A stretch of 64,000 bases of DNA from Bacillus sp. V5-8f. Its GTDB lineage: Bacteria; Bacillota; Bacilli; Bacillales; DSM-1321. The translations under genes were made by a program, and so were the position numbers. Each line of letters begins with the position of its first letter. The stretch's first letter is position 1. The DNA lies in the NCBI RefSeq assembly GCF_002863565.1, contig NZ_PGUW01000019.1:47423-111422 (forward strand), given 5' to 3'. Below are positions 27,904 to 37,488 of this stretch, one piece after another. The notes under the pieces are model-generated. The model did no database searches and had not been told where the DNA came from. It saw only the letters and a list, made by a program, of their open reading frames with translations.

Positions 27904-29568
27904 TTGAAAAAATCTTTTTTCGGACTTTCACTACTTTTAACAGCCTGTTTAAGTTTTACAACGGCAGCCTCTTCTGTCACTACCATCGATGAAACGAAAA
28001 CCCTATCACAACTAGCACAGCTGAAGAATGAGTCAAATAAAGTCATTTCGGAACGTACAAAGCCTTCACAGATTTCTACTTTAAAAGCTCCACCCCACTC
28101 CAAGACCTCACAAAACAAATTTAACATCCAGGAAGCTACCATTTCAGACATTCAATCGGCCTTGAAAACCAATAAAATCACGTCCAAGGAACTTGTACAA
28201 ATGTATTTGGACCGTATTGAAATGTATGACGACCAAGGTCCGAAAATTAATTCTATTATCACGGTGAATTCACAGGCATTACAAATAGCTGAAGAATTAG
28301 ATAAAGAACGAAAACAAAAACGACAAAGGGGACCATTGCACGGTATCCCGATTATTGTAAAAGATAATTATGATACCGCTGATATGCCAACAACTGCAGG
28401 ATGTATTTGCTTAAAAGACTCCATTCCTGACGATGATTCTTATCAAATTCAAAAATTAAAGGAAGCAGGAGCGATTATTTTAGCAAAATCGAACCTTCAT
28501 GAGTTTGCCTTTGGCATCACAACTGTAAGTTCCATAGGAGGGCAAACGTTAAATCCTTATGATCTGGAAAGAAATCCAGGAGGATCGAGCGGTGGTACAG
28601 GGGCAGCAATTGCCGCTAATTTTGCAGCAGCTGGCCTCGGAACTGATACTGGTGGTTCCATTCGTATTCCATCCGCCTTTAATAGCCTTGTAGGCATCCG
28701 CCCGACCATTGGCCTTTCCAGCCGTGACGGCATTGTGCCGCTTGCACTAACTCAGGATGTCGGTGGACCGATGGCTAGAACCGTTACTGATGCAGCAATC
28801 TTGTTGGAGGCAACTGCTGGGTATGACCCAAATGATACAAAGACTGCCTGGAGTGTTGGGGAAACGGAAGGGGATTATGTTAAATCATTAGATCGAAAAG
28901 GCCTGCAAGGTGCAAAAATCGGGGTGATCAGGGACTTATTCGGCAAGCAGGCCGAAAGTGCTGAGGTAAACCGAGTCACAAATGAAGCCATCGAAGACAT
29001 GAAGGAATTAGGGGCGGAAGTGGTTGACGTTAAAATCCCTGAGCTTGATAAAATTTTAGCCTACCCAAGCTTGAGCAGCTGGGAATTCAAGTTCCAATTC
29101 AATGATTATTTGAAATCGCTCGGATCGGATGCGCCATTTGACTCCCTAACCGAGATCATTGAATCAGGACAATTTCACCCTTCTTCAAAAAACTCGTTAG
29201 TAGCAAGGGATCAAATCAAATCATTGGAGGAAGAAGAATATAAAGATATTTTATTGTTCCGGACAAAGCTCACACAACAATCCTTATTAAAAGTGATGGC
29301 TGACCAAGATTTGGATGCGTTCGTTTATCCGTCCACTTCCCAGCCGGCCGAACTCATCGGCAAGGGCCAAAATGCCGGAAGCGCAAATCGGCTTAGTGCC
29401 TTTTCTGAATTCCCTGCCATCACAGTGCCGGCGGGCTTTACATCCGATAATTTGCCGGTCGGGGTAGAGTTCCTTGGAAGAGCATTTAGCGAACCAACAT
29501 TAATCAAACTAGCCTATGCTTATGAACAAGGAACGAAACATCGTAAACCACCGTCTACAACACCTTAA
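27904..29568 (+). CDS. Secreted amidase (amidase signature family)
   Basis: A 554-residue enzyme beginning with TTG at 27904, seven bases after GGGAGG. A signal peptide is evident (KKSFFGLSLLLTACLSFTTA). The amidase signature core follows: Lys in IIVKDNYD near residue 153, GGSSGGTGAAIAAN with the cis-Ser near 228, and the nucleophile Ser in GTDTGGSIRIPSA near 252. Conserved late segment AITVPAGFTSDNLPVGVEFL is present. It hydrolyses an amide outside the cell; the substrate is unknown. The upstream region carries no obvious operator. A truncated relative lies at 17007-17532. Confidence 0.85.
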   Translation: MKKSFFGLSLLLTACLSFTTAASSVTTIDETKTLSQLAQLKNESNKVISERTKPSQISTLKAPPHSKTSQNKFNIQEATISDIQSALKTNKITSKELVQMYLDRIEMYDDQGPKINSIITVNSQALQIAEELDKERKQKRQRGPLHGIPIIVKDNYDTADMPTTAGCICLKDSIPDDDSYQIQKLKEAGAIILAKSNLHEFAFGITTVSSIGGQTLNPYDLERNPGGSSGGTGAAIAANFAAAGLGTDTGGSIRIPSAFNSLVGIRPTIGLSSRDGIVPLALTQDVGGPMARTVTDAAILLEATAGYDPNDTKTAWSVGETEGDYVKSLDRKGLQGAKIGVIRDLFGKQAESAEVNRVTNEAIEDMKELGAEVVDVKIPELDKILAYPSLSSWEFKFQFNDYLKSLGSDAPFDSLTEIIESGQFHPSSKNSLVARDQIKSLEEEEYKDILLFRTKLTQQSLLKVMADQDLDAFVYPSTSQPAELIGKGQNAGSANRLSAFSEFPAITVPAGFTSDNLPVGVEFLGRAFSEPTLIKLAYAYEQGTKHRKPPSTTP

Positions 29569-29925
29569 TAAAAGTTCAATTATGTGTATTAACACCACGT
29601 GGATTTATTTAGTAATTAAAAATCGTAGTAGAAGAATGTTGGAATACGAAAAATGCAAAAAAGTACCGTTTGACTAGTCAGAATTATTTTGTGGTTGCTA
29701 GCATATTGGTGCCTGATTTCGAAAAACACGTATTTGGGGGGTGTCATTTATGCCCCCCTTCTACTTGGTCTAAAGAGAGAACTGTTTATGAGCGACATAT
29801 CCACAAGTATTCCACAAAATAAAAAGACACCCGTTACTTAGGATGAACTGTAACCCGGTTTTTAGACACCGAATAAAAAAGGCCTTTCGATTATGCTGCT
29901 AGTAAATGACTCCAGTATTGTGAAG
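29569..29925. other. Intergenic stretch with terminator-like debris
   Basis: No gene. Around 29819-29857 the plus strand has AAAAAGACACCCGTTACTTA followed by GGATGAACTGTAACCCGG, which resembles the 3' end and terminator of the small gene at 31560-31751 and its copy at 37771; probably another trace of that module. Confidence 0.35.
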
Positions 29926-30312
29926 TGACCCCTGTCAAGTAGACAGTAATAAAACAACATATTTAAGAAGCCTGAGTTCTGTATTCATATGGACTCAGGT
30001 TGTTTAATTTTTCCTGGAAACGCTGATGGTTATAGAAACGTATATATCTACGTACGGCATCCTTAACTTCTTCGGCTGTTTGGAAAGAATAAAGATGGAA
30101 ACACTCCGATTTAAAATGGCTGAAGAAGTTCTCCATACAGGCGTTATCCCAACAGTTTCCCTTCCTTGACATACTGGCTTTCATCTTATATTTTTGTAGA
30201 AGGTTGTTATATTGGCGGGATGTATATTGGTAACCCTGGTCGCTGTGCAGGAGGATCCCCCGTGCTGTTTCAATAAGTTGATTATATACGTGTCTTGTCT
30301 GTGAGGACACTA
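29926..30312 (-). mobile_element. IS3-family insertion sequence remnant (3' end only)
   Basis: The right end begins with TGACCCCTGTCAAGTAGACA, a typical IS3-family terminus, 37 bases beyond the transposase stop. Only the last third of the transposase gene remains; the other IS end is absent and the DNA switches to unrelated sequence near 30300. Confidence 0.65.
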
Positions 30313-30349
30313 AAAAACCCGAATAAGGGACTTTTTTTAAAGTGTCCAT
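29963..30349 (-). pseudogene. IS3-family transposase orfB, C-terminal fragment
   Basis: From about residue 24 on, the frame matches the end of an rve/DDE integrase core: GILLHSDQGYQYTS with the second Asp, SMSRKGNCWDNACMENFF with the catalytic Glu, and the closing FYNHQRFQEKLNNLSPYEYR. The first catalytic Asp and the HTH part are missing, and the first 20 codons come from flanking sequence. Not functional. Confidence 0.75.
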
Positions 30350-30357
30350 TATTCGGG
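30318..30357 (-). repeat. Dispersed terminator-type hairpin, copy 1
   Basis: CCCGAATAA.GGAC / GTCC.TTATTCGGG imperfect palindrome followed by TTTTTTAG on the minus strand. Nearly identical to the terminator of the small gene at 31560-31751 (copy at 31513-31553). Here no gene precedes it, so it looks like a leftover of a duplicated module. Confidence 0.55.
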
Positions 30358-30359
30358 TT

Positions 30360-30595
30360 ATAGTTCATCTCTCCACAGAGCCTTCCTTGCAATCTTTCGA
30401 CAATCTTCGGGTGGTGACAGGCACCAACCATCTATATAATATAATCTTATTTTTCTACTTGATTCGGTTTTCCTTATCAAAAAGGAAAGCCCTGCAGAGA
30501 TAAAGAGCCAGTCATTTTCTTTCCATGACCGGCTCTCCTTTTCTTTTATTATATAAATCTTTCGCCATATTTCGGGTGGTGACTGGCACCCAAAA
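30360..30595. repeat. Short GGTGGTGAC-GGCACC repeats
   Basis: TTCGGGTGGTGACAGGCACC (30405-30424) and TTCGGGTGGTGACTGGCACC (30572-30591) are near-identical, about 167 bases apart. A related GGGACAG...CTGTCCC element is at 31478-31502. Function unknown; small dispersed repeats of this kind occur in some Bacillaceae. Confidence 0.4.
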
Positions 30596-31009
30596 CTAAT
30601 TCAGCGCATTAACTGCCGCTTGAGCTACTCGTATATCCTCCTCAGCCGAACCGCCGCTTACGCCGATTGCCCCAATGATTTTGCCGTTTTTACGTAAAGG
30701 TATCCCCCCGCCTAACACGACAACCCGACCATTATGGGTTGTATTAATACCGTAAAATTCTTTTCCCATTCCGGCTGCCTGAGCTATGTCTGCAGTAGGC
30801 ATTTTCATCGCTACTGAAGTCCAAGCTTTGTTTTGGGCAATTTCCACACTGACTAATAATGCATCATCCATACGGTGACAGGCTACTAAATTCCCACCTT
30901 CATCTACTATGCTAATGACCATAGGGACACCCATTTCCTTAGCTACCTTTTCAGCACCCTCAATTAACTTTTTTGCTAATTCTAAATGAATATGAGCCAT
31001 ATTCTCCAT
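30596..31009 (-). CDS. GlcG/HbpS-like protein (DUF336)
   Basis: A 137-residue protein of the GlcG/HbpS family. Typical features: LAKKLIEGAEKVAKEMG, VISIVDEGGNLVACHRMDDA, and the glycine-rich end VVVLGGGIPLRKNGKIIGAI then GVSGGSAEED. Family members bind haem or cofactor-like molecules, or accompany glycolate and diol utilisation enzymes; here no such operon is intact nearby. Two ATGs (31009 and 31000) are possible; AGGAG fits either imperfectly. It sits alone between an IS remnant and a 60-codon ORF. Confidence 0.78.
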   Translation of the reverse strand: MENMAHIHLELAKKLIEGAEKVAKEMGVPMVISIVDEGGNLVACHRMDDALLVSVEIAQNKAWTSVAMKMPTADIAQAAGMGKEFYGINTTHNGRVVVLGGGIPLRKNGKIIGAIGVSGGSAEEDIRVAQAAVNALN

Positions 31010-31045
31010 CCTCTCCTAATTAAAAAGATAATGGTAAGCCTTAAA

Positions 31046-31228
31046 CTATACTGGCCGCGTTCTTTCCAATTCTGCGCCCGTTTTGAAGGCATAACGAACC
31101 ACCCAAACGGTTGTTTCCTGTTCATCAAATCCGTACACTACCGCTTTTGCAGCATCCGCTGCCATGAGGATAGGATGATCGCGAACGTTTGTGACATGGT
31201 ATTGGTTAGACGGTGTTTTTCTTGCCAT
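31046..31228 (-). CDS. Small hypothetical protein, possibly a fragment
   Basis: Sixty codons just upstream of the GlcG-like gene in the same direction. Protein-like sequence (RKTPSNQYHVTNVRDHPIL, then ADAAKAVVYGFDEQETTVWV). Weak ribosome site (GGAA). I do not recognise a family; it may be the start of a gene truncated at the TAA at 31046. Confidence 0.4.
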   Translation of the reverse strand: MARKTPSNQYHVTNVRDHPILMAADAAKAVVYGFDEQETTVWVVRYAFKTGAELERTRPV

Positions 31229-31512
31229 TTATCATTTCCACTACATTCATTTGATTAAGGACTTCCAACACTTTTGCAGGCGTGAGTCCTTTTGACAGCT
31301 ACACCCCATTTCAGGCCACTCTATGGCAAATCTATCTTTATTAAGGGGGCTTTCTTCTAAAATCTCAAATCGTTTTGAACGTAGCATAAGAAATATCCTT
31401 CATTTTATCATTATTTGGGTAGTTCATTTTTTATGATGAAAAGGTTTGCAAAGACGCAGAAATTTCTTTTTCAAACGGGACAGAGGGACAGTACCTGTCC
31501 CTCAATAGAAAA

Positions 31513-31553
31513 CCCCGAATAAAGGACTTTTTTACAGTGTCCATTATTCGGGG
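31513..31553 (-). terminator. Terminator of small gene (dispersed hairpin copy 2)
   Basis: CCCCGAATAA.GGAC / GTCC.TTATTCGGGG hairpin followed on the minus strand by TTTTC, seven bases after the stop of the small gene at 31560. Confidence 0.65.
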
Positions 31554-31559
31554 TACAGT

Positions 31560-31751
31560 TCAGGATGTCTGAGTCTCTTCCTTGATTTCCATCCAGATTA
31601 CATTCTCCAGGTTAATCAGCACTCCCTTAAAATCAACCCAGCTTCCTTGACTTAGTAGTTGATCTCTGACTTTCTCCTCGGAGACAGACTCTACTTGAAA
31701 TGTCTTACTTTTTTGACTTACAAACTCAATATTCACAGTGAAGTTTGGCAT
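31560..31751 (-). CDS. Small conserved hypothetical protein (63 aa), intact copy
   Basis: MPNFTVNIEFVSQKSKTF begins a 63-residue protein, with GSWVDFKGVLINLENVIWME near the end, a pattern suggesting a short beta-rich fold. A paralogous copy with an in-frame stop is at 37771-37962, with conserved flanks on both sides. The preservation of this copy and of its terminator suggests a real gene. AAAGGATGAG upstream serves as ribosome site. Function unknown. Confidence 0.65.
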   Translation of the reverse strand: MPNFTVNIEFVSQKSKTFQVESVSEEKVRDQLLSQGSWVDFKGVLINLENVIWMEIKEETQTS

Positions 31752-32159
31752 GATCTCATCCTTTTAATTCTTACTATGCCAGATGCTGAGAATATTTATG
31801 CAATCAGGCGGCTTTTCCTATTATCGAACAACATATTTATAAAACTTTTTATCAACTTTGAGTATTGGAAAACTGTCCAGCAGCTCCTCGACATGAATGC
31901 TTTCAATCCATTCTTTTTATTAAACCTATGCGCAGTGTTATCGGGACATTGTATTCTTTTTGCTGGATCTCGAGAATTAAATCCCCTACTTCGGATTGGT
32001 ATTGATTCGAGTATTCTTTTACTAAAAAGCCCGTTATCGTAAAGCACTTCCTTCACATTTGTAAATTTACAGGTTTTTCTTGTATTATGTATCCTACAAA
32101 TTTTCACTAGTTTATTATTCTTTGGAGTAAAGTTTTGCAAAGGTTATATTCTAAAAATG
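31752..32159. other. Gene-free stretch
   Basis: Long frames on both strands (31659-32042 plus, 31796-32140 minus) lack ribosome sites and protein-like composition. Nothing supported. Confidence 0.3.
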
Positions 32160-32503
32160 CCGGAGGACCCCGTTTTTTTTCAATTCGGCCACTGCCCCAT
32201 TAACGGCTGTCGCTTCATCCGTACACTTAAGCCCCTTCACTCCACTCGGTAGGACGATACTGGGGGTTTTGTGGTAACAACTCCAATAAATCCTATGCTC
32301 ATGCCATTCACCTTCACCACCTTTTAAGGCGCCAGGATGGGCTTGCCAGTTTGCCCATTAATGACATTAGCAACAGCCCATGGGAAATTTGCCCCTGCAA
32401 AATCACCTGTTTTCTCATGTACCCCGCCATTGACTAGCCGCTGTAACTCAATTACACATTCATCGAATTCGTGGTTGCCTACAGTGCCTATATCAAAAAG
32501 TTT
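32160..32503 (-). pseudogene. 5'-nucleotidase/2',3'-cyclic phosphodiesterase (UshA-type) fragment
   Basis: The minus strand reads KLFDIGTVGNHEFDEC, the metallophosphatase GNHEFD motif, then GGVHEKTGDFAGANFPWAVA and NGQTGKPILAP followed by a stop where the family has Tyr. Beyond it the same frame continues VVKVNGMSIGFIGVVTTKPP, and after a frameshift DEATAVNGAVAELKKNGV. This matches residues about 100-220 of UshA/YfkN-type enzymes. Both ends are missing and the frame is broken. Confidence 0.7.
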
Positions 32504-32734
32504 GCATTTAATATATCAAACAAAAAATTCTGATTATTTTTCGCATTATACATCGGCAATCCAGCTATTGTGATGCTGAAAAAACTCGTAAACCCTCAAA
32601 AGAAACAAAAATCCCTCATATTAGTAAAAAACCTGACGGTAAATGGTCGGTCTAAAGGAAAGGGTTACGCTAGTACAGTGTAGAAAAACAATGTCATAGG
32701 AGCTACTAACTTTCCGGAAAGGTAGTGACAAGTT

Positions 32735-33013
32735 ATGTTTGTTTCAAACATCCGTCTAGAGAACAGGACACAGCTGTTCACCGTTGTTAGCCAGATGCGA
32801 AAAGCGAGGGTACCGGAGCTGCAAAGAATCCAGGAGCAAACTGAAGAACCACAGTTACGAATGGCTCGGGATCAGAAAATGCGTGACATGATGAGTCAAA
32901 CCGTGAATGCAAAGGTTGAGGGTAGTCCAATCCGAATCAGTGTAGAGGACAAGAAAGGAACATGTGAGGTTTATTCTCCGTCTAGCTTAGAGTTTATTGG
33001 TCCGGGTGATTGA
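32735..33013 (+). CDS. Hypothetical protein (92 aa), uncertain
   Basis: ATG at 32735 with GGAAAGGTAG about ten bases upstream. The protein is polar and helical (RMARDQKMRDMMSQTVNAKV) with a short C-terminal beta-like tail. No family recognised. It stands alone among degraded sequence, so it could be a fragment. Confidence 0.35.
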   Translation: MFVSNIRLENRTQLFTVVSQMRKARVPELQRIQEQTEEPQLRMARDQKMRDMMSQTVNAKVEGSPIRISVEDKKGTCEVYSPSSLEFIGPGD

Positions 33014-33573
33014 TTGTACATTCCAACAATAGAAAGGGGGGATTAACAAAGGCACAACAAAAACCGAATATCCAGACCTTCCACCTGTGTATCGCACGAA
33101 CGCCAGTGCATACAAGTACACGGAACTTTAGCTTGGAAGAATCTGTTTTGCATACAAGGTTTTACCGCTCTTTATAATTCAGCCGAGTTTTTGCCTGCAT
33201 GGCCAGGAGTTCCATTACATGCCAGGCCATACATGTATGGATTATAGGCGACATAATCAAAAATGCTGTCAGGCATAGCAGTCCACGAACAACCTACCTA
33301 ACCCATCGTATAAAGCCGACCACTGCTAATCCTCAATGAAACCTTTTGTTATCAGGAGGGATGCCATCTATCTTCACCCCATTCACGGGCAATAACTTAA
33401 TATCTAATCATTTCCAGGGCTTCTACATTGGAGCCTTTTTTGTTGTAGAATTTATAGGAAATATATGATCTTTGTTCACCTTCTGCACCTCTTCATTCCT
33501 TGTCCATTGTGCTTTACAAAATGAGGCTTGGTCATGAACCTATCTTAAAAGAGCATGTTGTTTACAATAAAAT
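33014..33573. other. Degenerate stretch
   Basis: No intact gene. Short protein-like segments occur on the minus strand (for example FFDYVAYNPYMYGLACNG near 33250) but no family could be assigned. Confidence 0.3.
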
Positions 33574-33597
33574 GCGATTATCCGGGAAGATAATCGC
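33574..33597 (-). terminator. Terminator of codBA operon
   Basis: Perfect nine-base stem GCGATTATC/GATAATCGC with a six-base loop, followed on the minus strand by ATTTTATTG; 19 bases after the codA stop. Confidence 0.75.
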
Positions 33598-33615
33598 TCT
33601 TGATCCTATCTATTC

Positions 33616-34887
33616 CTACTTTTTAAGTTCAACTTGTTTAAATCCAGTGCCTGCATTAATATACGTTTCACTTGGCCTGGTTTTTGAAATAATTTTCCCG
33701 TTTCGAACAGAATAAAGAATGGCTGGCTGCCTGCGGATCATATCATATTCATCAATTGCGTCAATTACAATAAAGTGCGCAGGTTTACCTTCCTCTATTC
33801 CATACTCTGTTTGTACGTTCAAAGTCCTTGCACTATTGGAAGTTATAAGGTCGATGGAATCAACAATTTCTTCATAGCCCAGGAGCTGACATATATGGAT
33901 ACCCATATGAAGCACCTGCAGCATATTTCCCGTTCCCAACGGATACCATGGGTCAATAATATCATCATGTCCAAAGCATACATTCAGATTTGATTCGAGA
34001 AGTTGCTTTACACGTGTAATCCCCCTGCGTTTAGGAAAGGAATCGAATCGTCCCTGTAGATGTATATTCACTAATGGATTAGCAATAAAATTAATATCAG
34101 CCAGCTTTAAAAGCCTGAATAGCTTGTTGGTATATGCATCGTTATAAGAATGCATCGCAGTCGTATGGCTGGCTGTGACCCGGCTCCCCATGCCCGTTCG
34201 ATAGGCTTGTGCAGCAACTGTTTCAATGAAACGTGAATGGCCATCATCTGTTTCATCGCAGTGTATATCCACTAGCCGGTCATATTTTTGTGCCAGTTCA
34301 AAAACAATCTTTACCGACTCTACTCCATCTTCTCTAGTTAATTCATAATGAGGAATGCCGCCGACAACATCGGCTCCCAGCTGGAGCGACTCCTCGAGCA
34401 ACTCCAGGCCGCCTGAAAAGGATAGTATGCCTTCCTGGGGAAACGCGACGATTTGCAAATCAATATAAGGTGCCATTTCTTCCTTCACTTCAAGCATAGC
34501 CTTCAATGCAGTAAGCTTTGGGTCGGTTACGTCTATGTGTGTCCGAATATATTGTATACCTTGTGCAAGCTGCCACTGAAGAGCCTTTTTTGCCCGGGAT
34601 TTTACATCTTCTGCAGAAAGTGATCGTTTACGCTGCGACCATCTTTGGATGCCTTCCAATAAAGTACCGCTATTGTTCCATTCTGGTTCTCCTGCTGTTA
34701 AGGCACTGTCCAGATGAATATGCGGTTCGATGAATGGGGGGAGGACCAATGAACCCTCGATATCTAAAACTTCTTTCGCTTCGCTCTCCAGATTTTTGCC
34801 AATACGATCAATTTTCCCATCAACAATCGCAAGGTCCCAGGTTCCTTTCTTATGTCTGAGGGTGGCATTTTTAATAAGCAAACTCAT
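33616..34887 (-). CDS. codA: Cytosine deaminase
   Basis: A 423-residue amidohydrolase converting cytosine to uracil and ammonia. Metal-site motifs are complete: PHIHLD near residue 55, DIHCDETDD near 205-215, [12 protein letters not shown] near 240, and [18 protein letters not shown] near 305-320, the last being diagnostic of CodA. Length fits the family (about 420). The ATG overlaps the codB stop by four bases, so the two are coupled. Uracil formed would feed pyrimidine salvage; a pyrimidine nucleoside phosphorylase gene (ppnP) is at 57442 but not linked. Confidence 0.93.
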   Translation of the reverse strand: MSLLIKNATLRHKKGTWDLAIVDGKIDRIGKNLESEAKEVLDIEGSLVLPPFIEPHIHLDSALTAGEPEWNNSGTLLEGIQRWSQRKRSLSAEDVKSRAKKALQWQLAQGIQYIRTHIDVTDPKLTALKAMLEVKEEMAPYIDLQIVAFPQEGILSFSGGLELLEESLQLGADVVGGIPHYELTREDGVESVKIVFELAQKYDRLVDIHCDETDDGHSRFIETVAAQAYRTGMGSRVTASHTTAMHSYNDAYTNKLFRLLKLADINFIANPLVNIHLQGRFDSFPKRRGITRVKQLLESNLNVCFGHDDIIDPWYPLGTGNMLQVLHMGIHICQLLGYEEIVDSIDLITSNSARTLNVQTEYGIEEGKPAHFIVIDAIDEYDMIRRQPAILYSVRNGKIISKTRPSETYINAGTGFKQVELKK

Positions 34888-36149
34888 ACAGCCTCCTCTG
34901 TTTCTGTCTCCATTGTGGAAGCAAGTTTCCTCTGGATAACTGAAGCAATCAGATAAAATCCTGCTGATCCAATAACGGCATTAATAGAAGGAACACCTGG
35001 TATAAATTTTGCTCCAATCACCCCGATGACCCATGCAATAATGGCGAGCCAATTCACTGACTTAAATGTCATCTTCTCGAATTCCTTATATTTTCCTCGG
35101 TTTAGAAGGAAGAAATCTGCCAACAATATGGCACCGATCGGCGGGAGTGTCAGGTTAAGAAAACTTAGAAATCCAACGAAATTGTTATAAAGCCAAAGCG
35201 CCATGACAGTACCCAAAATACCGTTAAATATGACAACTTTGCTTTTCTTTATTTTTGTAATATTGGAAATGCCAAGTCCTGAGGCATATAAGGCATTATC
35301 GTTAGTAGTCCAAATGTTCAGTCCCAAAACAATGATCGCCGGCAATATCAAGCCTTGTAAAAACATGACTTCGGATACATCAGCTACGCCCGTAGAAATC
35401 GCTCCAACCGCCCCGAAAAGAAACATCAAAGAATTGCCAAGAAAGAATGCGATGACAGTGGAGATAACTGCACTTCGTTTTGTTCTTGCAAATCTCGTAA
35501 AGTCAGCAGTCAGCGTCCCTCCACTGATAAATGAGCCTATGCATATAGATAAGGCTGCTGCCAATCCAATTGATTCAGTTGGCGAATATGACAGAATCCC
35601 GTCTACGCCTCCAACTGTCTGTGTAGCTTTAAAAACAGAAAAACTTCCTAAAATGACGATGAGCGGAACCGAAATAAAACTGATGACAGCCAGTGACTTC
35701 ATTCCAAAATAGGCTGAGGACGACATTAGTATCCCTGCTAAAATGATCAATATATAAGTATCGATTCCAGTCACCTTCTGCACGGGTAATGCGAACATGG
35801 CCACCCCTACTCCGAACCACCCGATTTGCGTAATACTTAGCAGGAATGAGGCTAAATAAGAGCCTTTTTCACCAAAAGCATATTTCGTTAATAAATGTGT
35901 AGATAATCCCGTTTTGGACGCTGCGTACGCCAGAGCACCTGTATAAAGTCCGAGGAGTAGATTTCCGGCCATCACAACCAATAAAAATTGGGTAAAGTCC
36001 AGTCCGTTGCCAATCGTGCCTCCACCCATCATACTTGCTGAAAAGAAAGTGAAGCCCAGCATAACGACCATCATGTTCCAGAAACCAATACGGTGATTTT
36101 TAGGCACCGCCTGCAAGGAAAATTCCTTATCATTGTTTCCTTTTGACAT
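34884..36149 (-). CDS. codB: Cytosine permease (NCS1 family)
   Basis: A 421-residue NCS1 transporter with about 12 membrane helices. Typical CodB features: N-terminal [35 protein letters not shown], and [14 protein letters not shown] after the substrate helix. Imports cytosine with a cation. A run AAGGGGGG seven bases upstream of the ATG serves as ribosome site. It is the first gene of codBA, preceded by a ykkC-family riboswitch, so expression is probably set by transcription termination. Confidence 0.92.
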   Translation of the reverse strand: MSKGNNDKEFSLQAVPKNHRIGFWNMMVVMLGFTFFSASMMGGGTIGNGLDFTQFLLVVMAGNLLLGLYTGALAYAASKTGLSTHLLTKYAFGEKGSYLASFLLSITQIGWFGVGVAMFALPVQKVTGIDTYILIILAGILMSSSAYFGMKSLAVISFISVPLIVILGSFSVFKATQTVGGVDGILSYSPTESIGLAAALSICIGSFISGGTLTADFTRFARTKRSAVISTVIAFFLGNSLMFLFGAVGAISTGVADVSEVMFLQGLILPAIIVLGLNIWTTNDNALYASGLGISNITKIKKSKVVIFNGILGTVMALWLYNNFVGFLSFLNLTLPPIGAILLADFFLLNRGKYKEFEKMTFKSVNWLAIIAWVIGVIGAKFIPGVPSINAVIGSAGFYLIASVIQRKLASTMETETEEAV

Positions 36150-36221
36150 AAAAATCCCCCCTTTTTTGAATATTCTGATTTTTAATTAAGTTCGCTTCCT
36201 CTTAAGAATATTTCACCTCCT

Positions 36222-36263
36222 AAAAAAAGCCCGGGAAGAATTTTTACATTCTTCACCGGACTT
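36222..36263 (-). terminator. Riboswitch-controlled intrinsic terminator
   Basis: On the minus strand AAGTCCGGTGAAGAAT pairs with ATTCTTCCCGGGCTT around a six-base loop, then TTTTTTT. Its 5' arm uses bases that belong to the aptamer's last helix (AAAAGTCC), so aptamer folding and terminator folding exclude each other. Confidence 0.8.
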
Positions 36264-36345
36264 TTCCTTCCAAGTGGGGCATTATTCATGCCACTTTTCT
36301 CGGACCAGGCTTTTTCATAGAAACGAAAAACGGAACCCTAGAAAA
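36222..36345 (-). ncRNA. ykkC-family riboswitch upstream of codBA
   Basis: The minus-strand leader carries the two sequence signatures of ykkC RNAs: CTAGGGTTCCG (36341-36331) and CTGGTCCGAGA (36307-36297), separated by a short hairpin-forming spacer. Next comes a helix AGTGGCAT/ATGCCCCACT and then GGAAGGAAAAGTCC, matching the conserved GGGA-AAAAG-CCC region. The terminator follows. ykkC RNAs include guanidine-I, ppGpp, PRPP and nucleoside-diphosphate subclasses; which one this is cannot be fixed by eye. The architecture predicts an ON switch: ligand frees codBA from termination. Confidence 0.8.
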
Positions 36346-36365
36346 GGTTTTAATATTTACAGATT

Positions 36366-36394
36366 AATATAAAGCTTAAAATAGGTCCCTTCAA
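36366..36394 (-). promoter_or_regulatory. Promoter of riboswitch-codBA transcript
   Basis: On the minus strand TTGAAG, 17 bases, TATATT: a good sigma-A promoter placed so that transcription would start close to 36359, just upstream of the riboswitch. Confidence 0.65.
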
Positions 36395-36738
36395 TAAACA
36401 TGTTAGATTTACTAACATGATTTTTTAAGAATGAACAATTTATACAATGTGTTTTCCAGCGAGTATTATTTCTCCAGAATGTCTTTAATTTCCTCGTGTT
36501 CCATTTATACGTATTCATAATAAAATAAAATATTACCCCAACATCTAAACATATATTTGAGAACGGATCTAGAAACGACCTTTACAGAATCACTAAATCA
36601 TGAACAGAATAACAAACTTCCAATCTAACGGGACTATCTGCCCTATCAAACATTTCGAAAGGATTGTTATAATGTGAACCGGGGATTTTATCCTTGGTAC
36701 TTTTTATTTATAAAAACATCAAGAAAAGGATGATTCAC
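36395..36738. other. Divergent intergenic region
   Basis: About 340 bases between the codBA promoter and the coiled-coil membrane protein gene. The rightward promoter should lie here; TTGTTATAATGTG near 36663-36676 offers a TATAAT -10. Confidence 0.35.
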
Positions 36739-37443
36739 ATGAAGAAAGTTTTAGGCTTTGCCAAAAGAAGATGGAAATACATACTTACAGCACTTATCGC
36801 TCTAGTTATTGGAGCAAATATGGGCCCATCCCAGGAAGAAGTGGATGCGGCTATTAAAAAGAATAACGATTTGAACACTAAAATTGACGAAAAAGATGAT
36901 AAAATAGCCAGTTTAACAGATGACAATAAGGAGCTTTCCGCTAAAGTGAAGGAAGCTCAACCGTTCTTCAAATTAAAAGAAGAAGAGCGTAAAAAGAAAG
37001 AAGCTGAAGCGAAAGCCGCTGAAGAAAAGCGTCTAGCTGCACAAAAGGCGAAGGAAGAAGCTGCTGCTAAAGAAGCTGAAAGAATAGCTGCTGAAGAACA
37101 ACGTAAACAAGAAGAGAAAGAAAAGCAAGGTTACAATACAGGCATTACATATGACCAGTTAGCAAGAACTCCTGATAACTATATCGGTGAAAAGGTGAAA
37201 TTCCGTGGAAAAGTTGTTCAGGTATTAGAAGGCGATGGTGAAACTCAAATTCGATTAGCTGTTAATGATAATTACGACAAGATCCTATTCGCTTCATTTG
37301 ATGCTTCCATCGTTGGATTAAGAGTATTAGAAGATGATACGATTACGATTATGGGAATATCCGCTGGATTAATCAGCTATGATTCTACTATGGGTGGTCA
37401 AATATCCATTCCTGGCGTATCTATTGAAAAAATTGAACAATAG
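36739..37443 (+). CDS. Membrane-anchored coiled-coil protein with C-terminal OB-fold-like domain
   Basis: A 234-residue protein; start at the ATG at 36739 with AAAGGATG upstream rather than the ATG-like codon 15 codons earlier. Basic N-terminus KKVLGFAKRRWKY then one membrane segment ILTALIALVIGANMG. Residues 35-130 are charged coiled coil, Ala/Glu/Lys-rich. Residues 140-234 (ITYDQLARTPDNYIGEKVKF, then VVQVLEGDGETQIRLAVNDN) resemble the tRNA_anti-like OB-fold seen in many Bacillus surface proteins. Similar proteins are often labelled toxin regulator without direct proof. Role unknown. Confidence 0.65.
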   Translation: MKKVLGFAKRRWKYILTALIALVIGANMGPSQEEVDAAIKKNNDLNTKIDEKDDKIASLTDDNKELSAKVKEAQPFFKLKEEERKKKEAEAKAAEEKRLAAQKAKEEAAAKEAERIAAEEQRKQEEKEKQGYNTGITYDQLARTPDNYIGEKVKFRGKVVQVLEGDGETQIRLAVNDNYDKILFASFDASIVGLRVLEDDTITIMGISAGLISYDSTMGGQISIPGVSIEKIEQ

Positions 37444-37454
37444 TAGATAAAATT

Positions 37455-37488
37455 GGGCGGTCCTTCACAGGGCTGGCCTTTTTTATTA
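37455..37488 (+). terminator. Terminator of coiled-coil protein gene
   Basis: GGGCGGTCCT pairs with AGGGCTGGCC (one mismatch, two G-U pairs) and is followed by TTTTTTATT, 12 bases after the stop. Confidence 0.6.

Noticed and set aside
31796..32140. 114-codon minus-strand open frame (and the overlapping plus-strand frame 31659-32042)
   Set aside because: No ribosome site, composition not protein-like, overlaps the flank of the intact small gene.
36200..36223. Leader peptide gene after the AGGAGGTGA between terminator and codB
   Set aside because: No canonical start codon at suitable spacing; the only nearby GTG frame stops after three codons.
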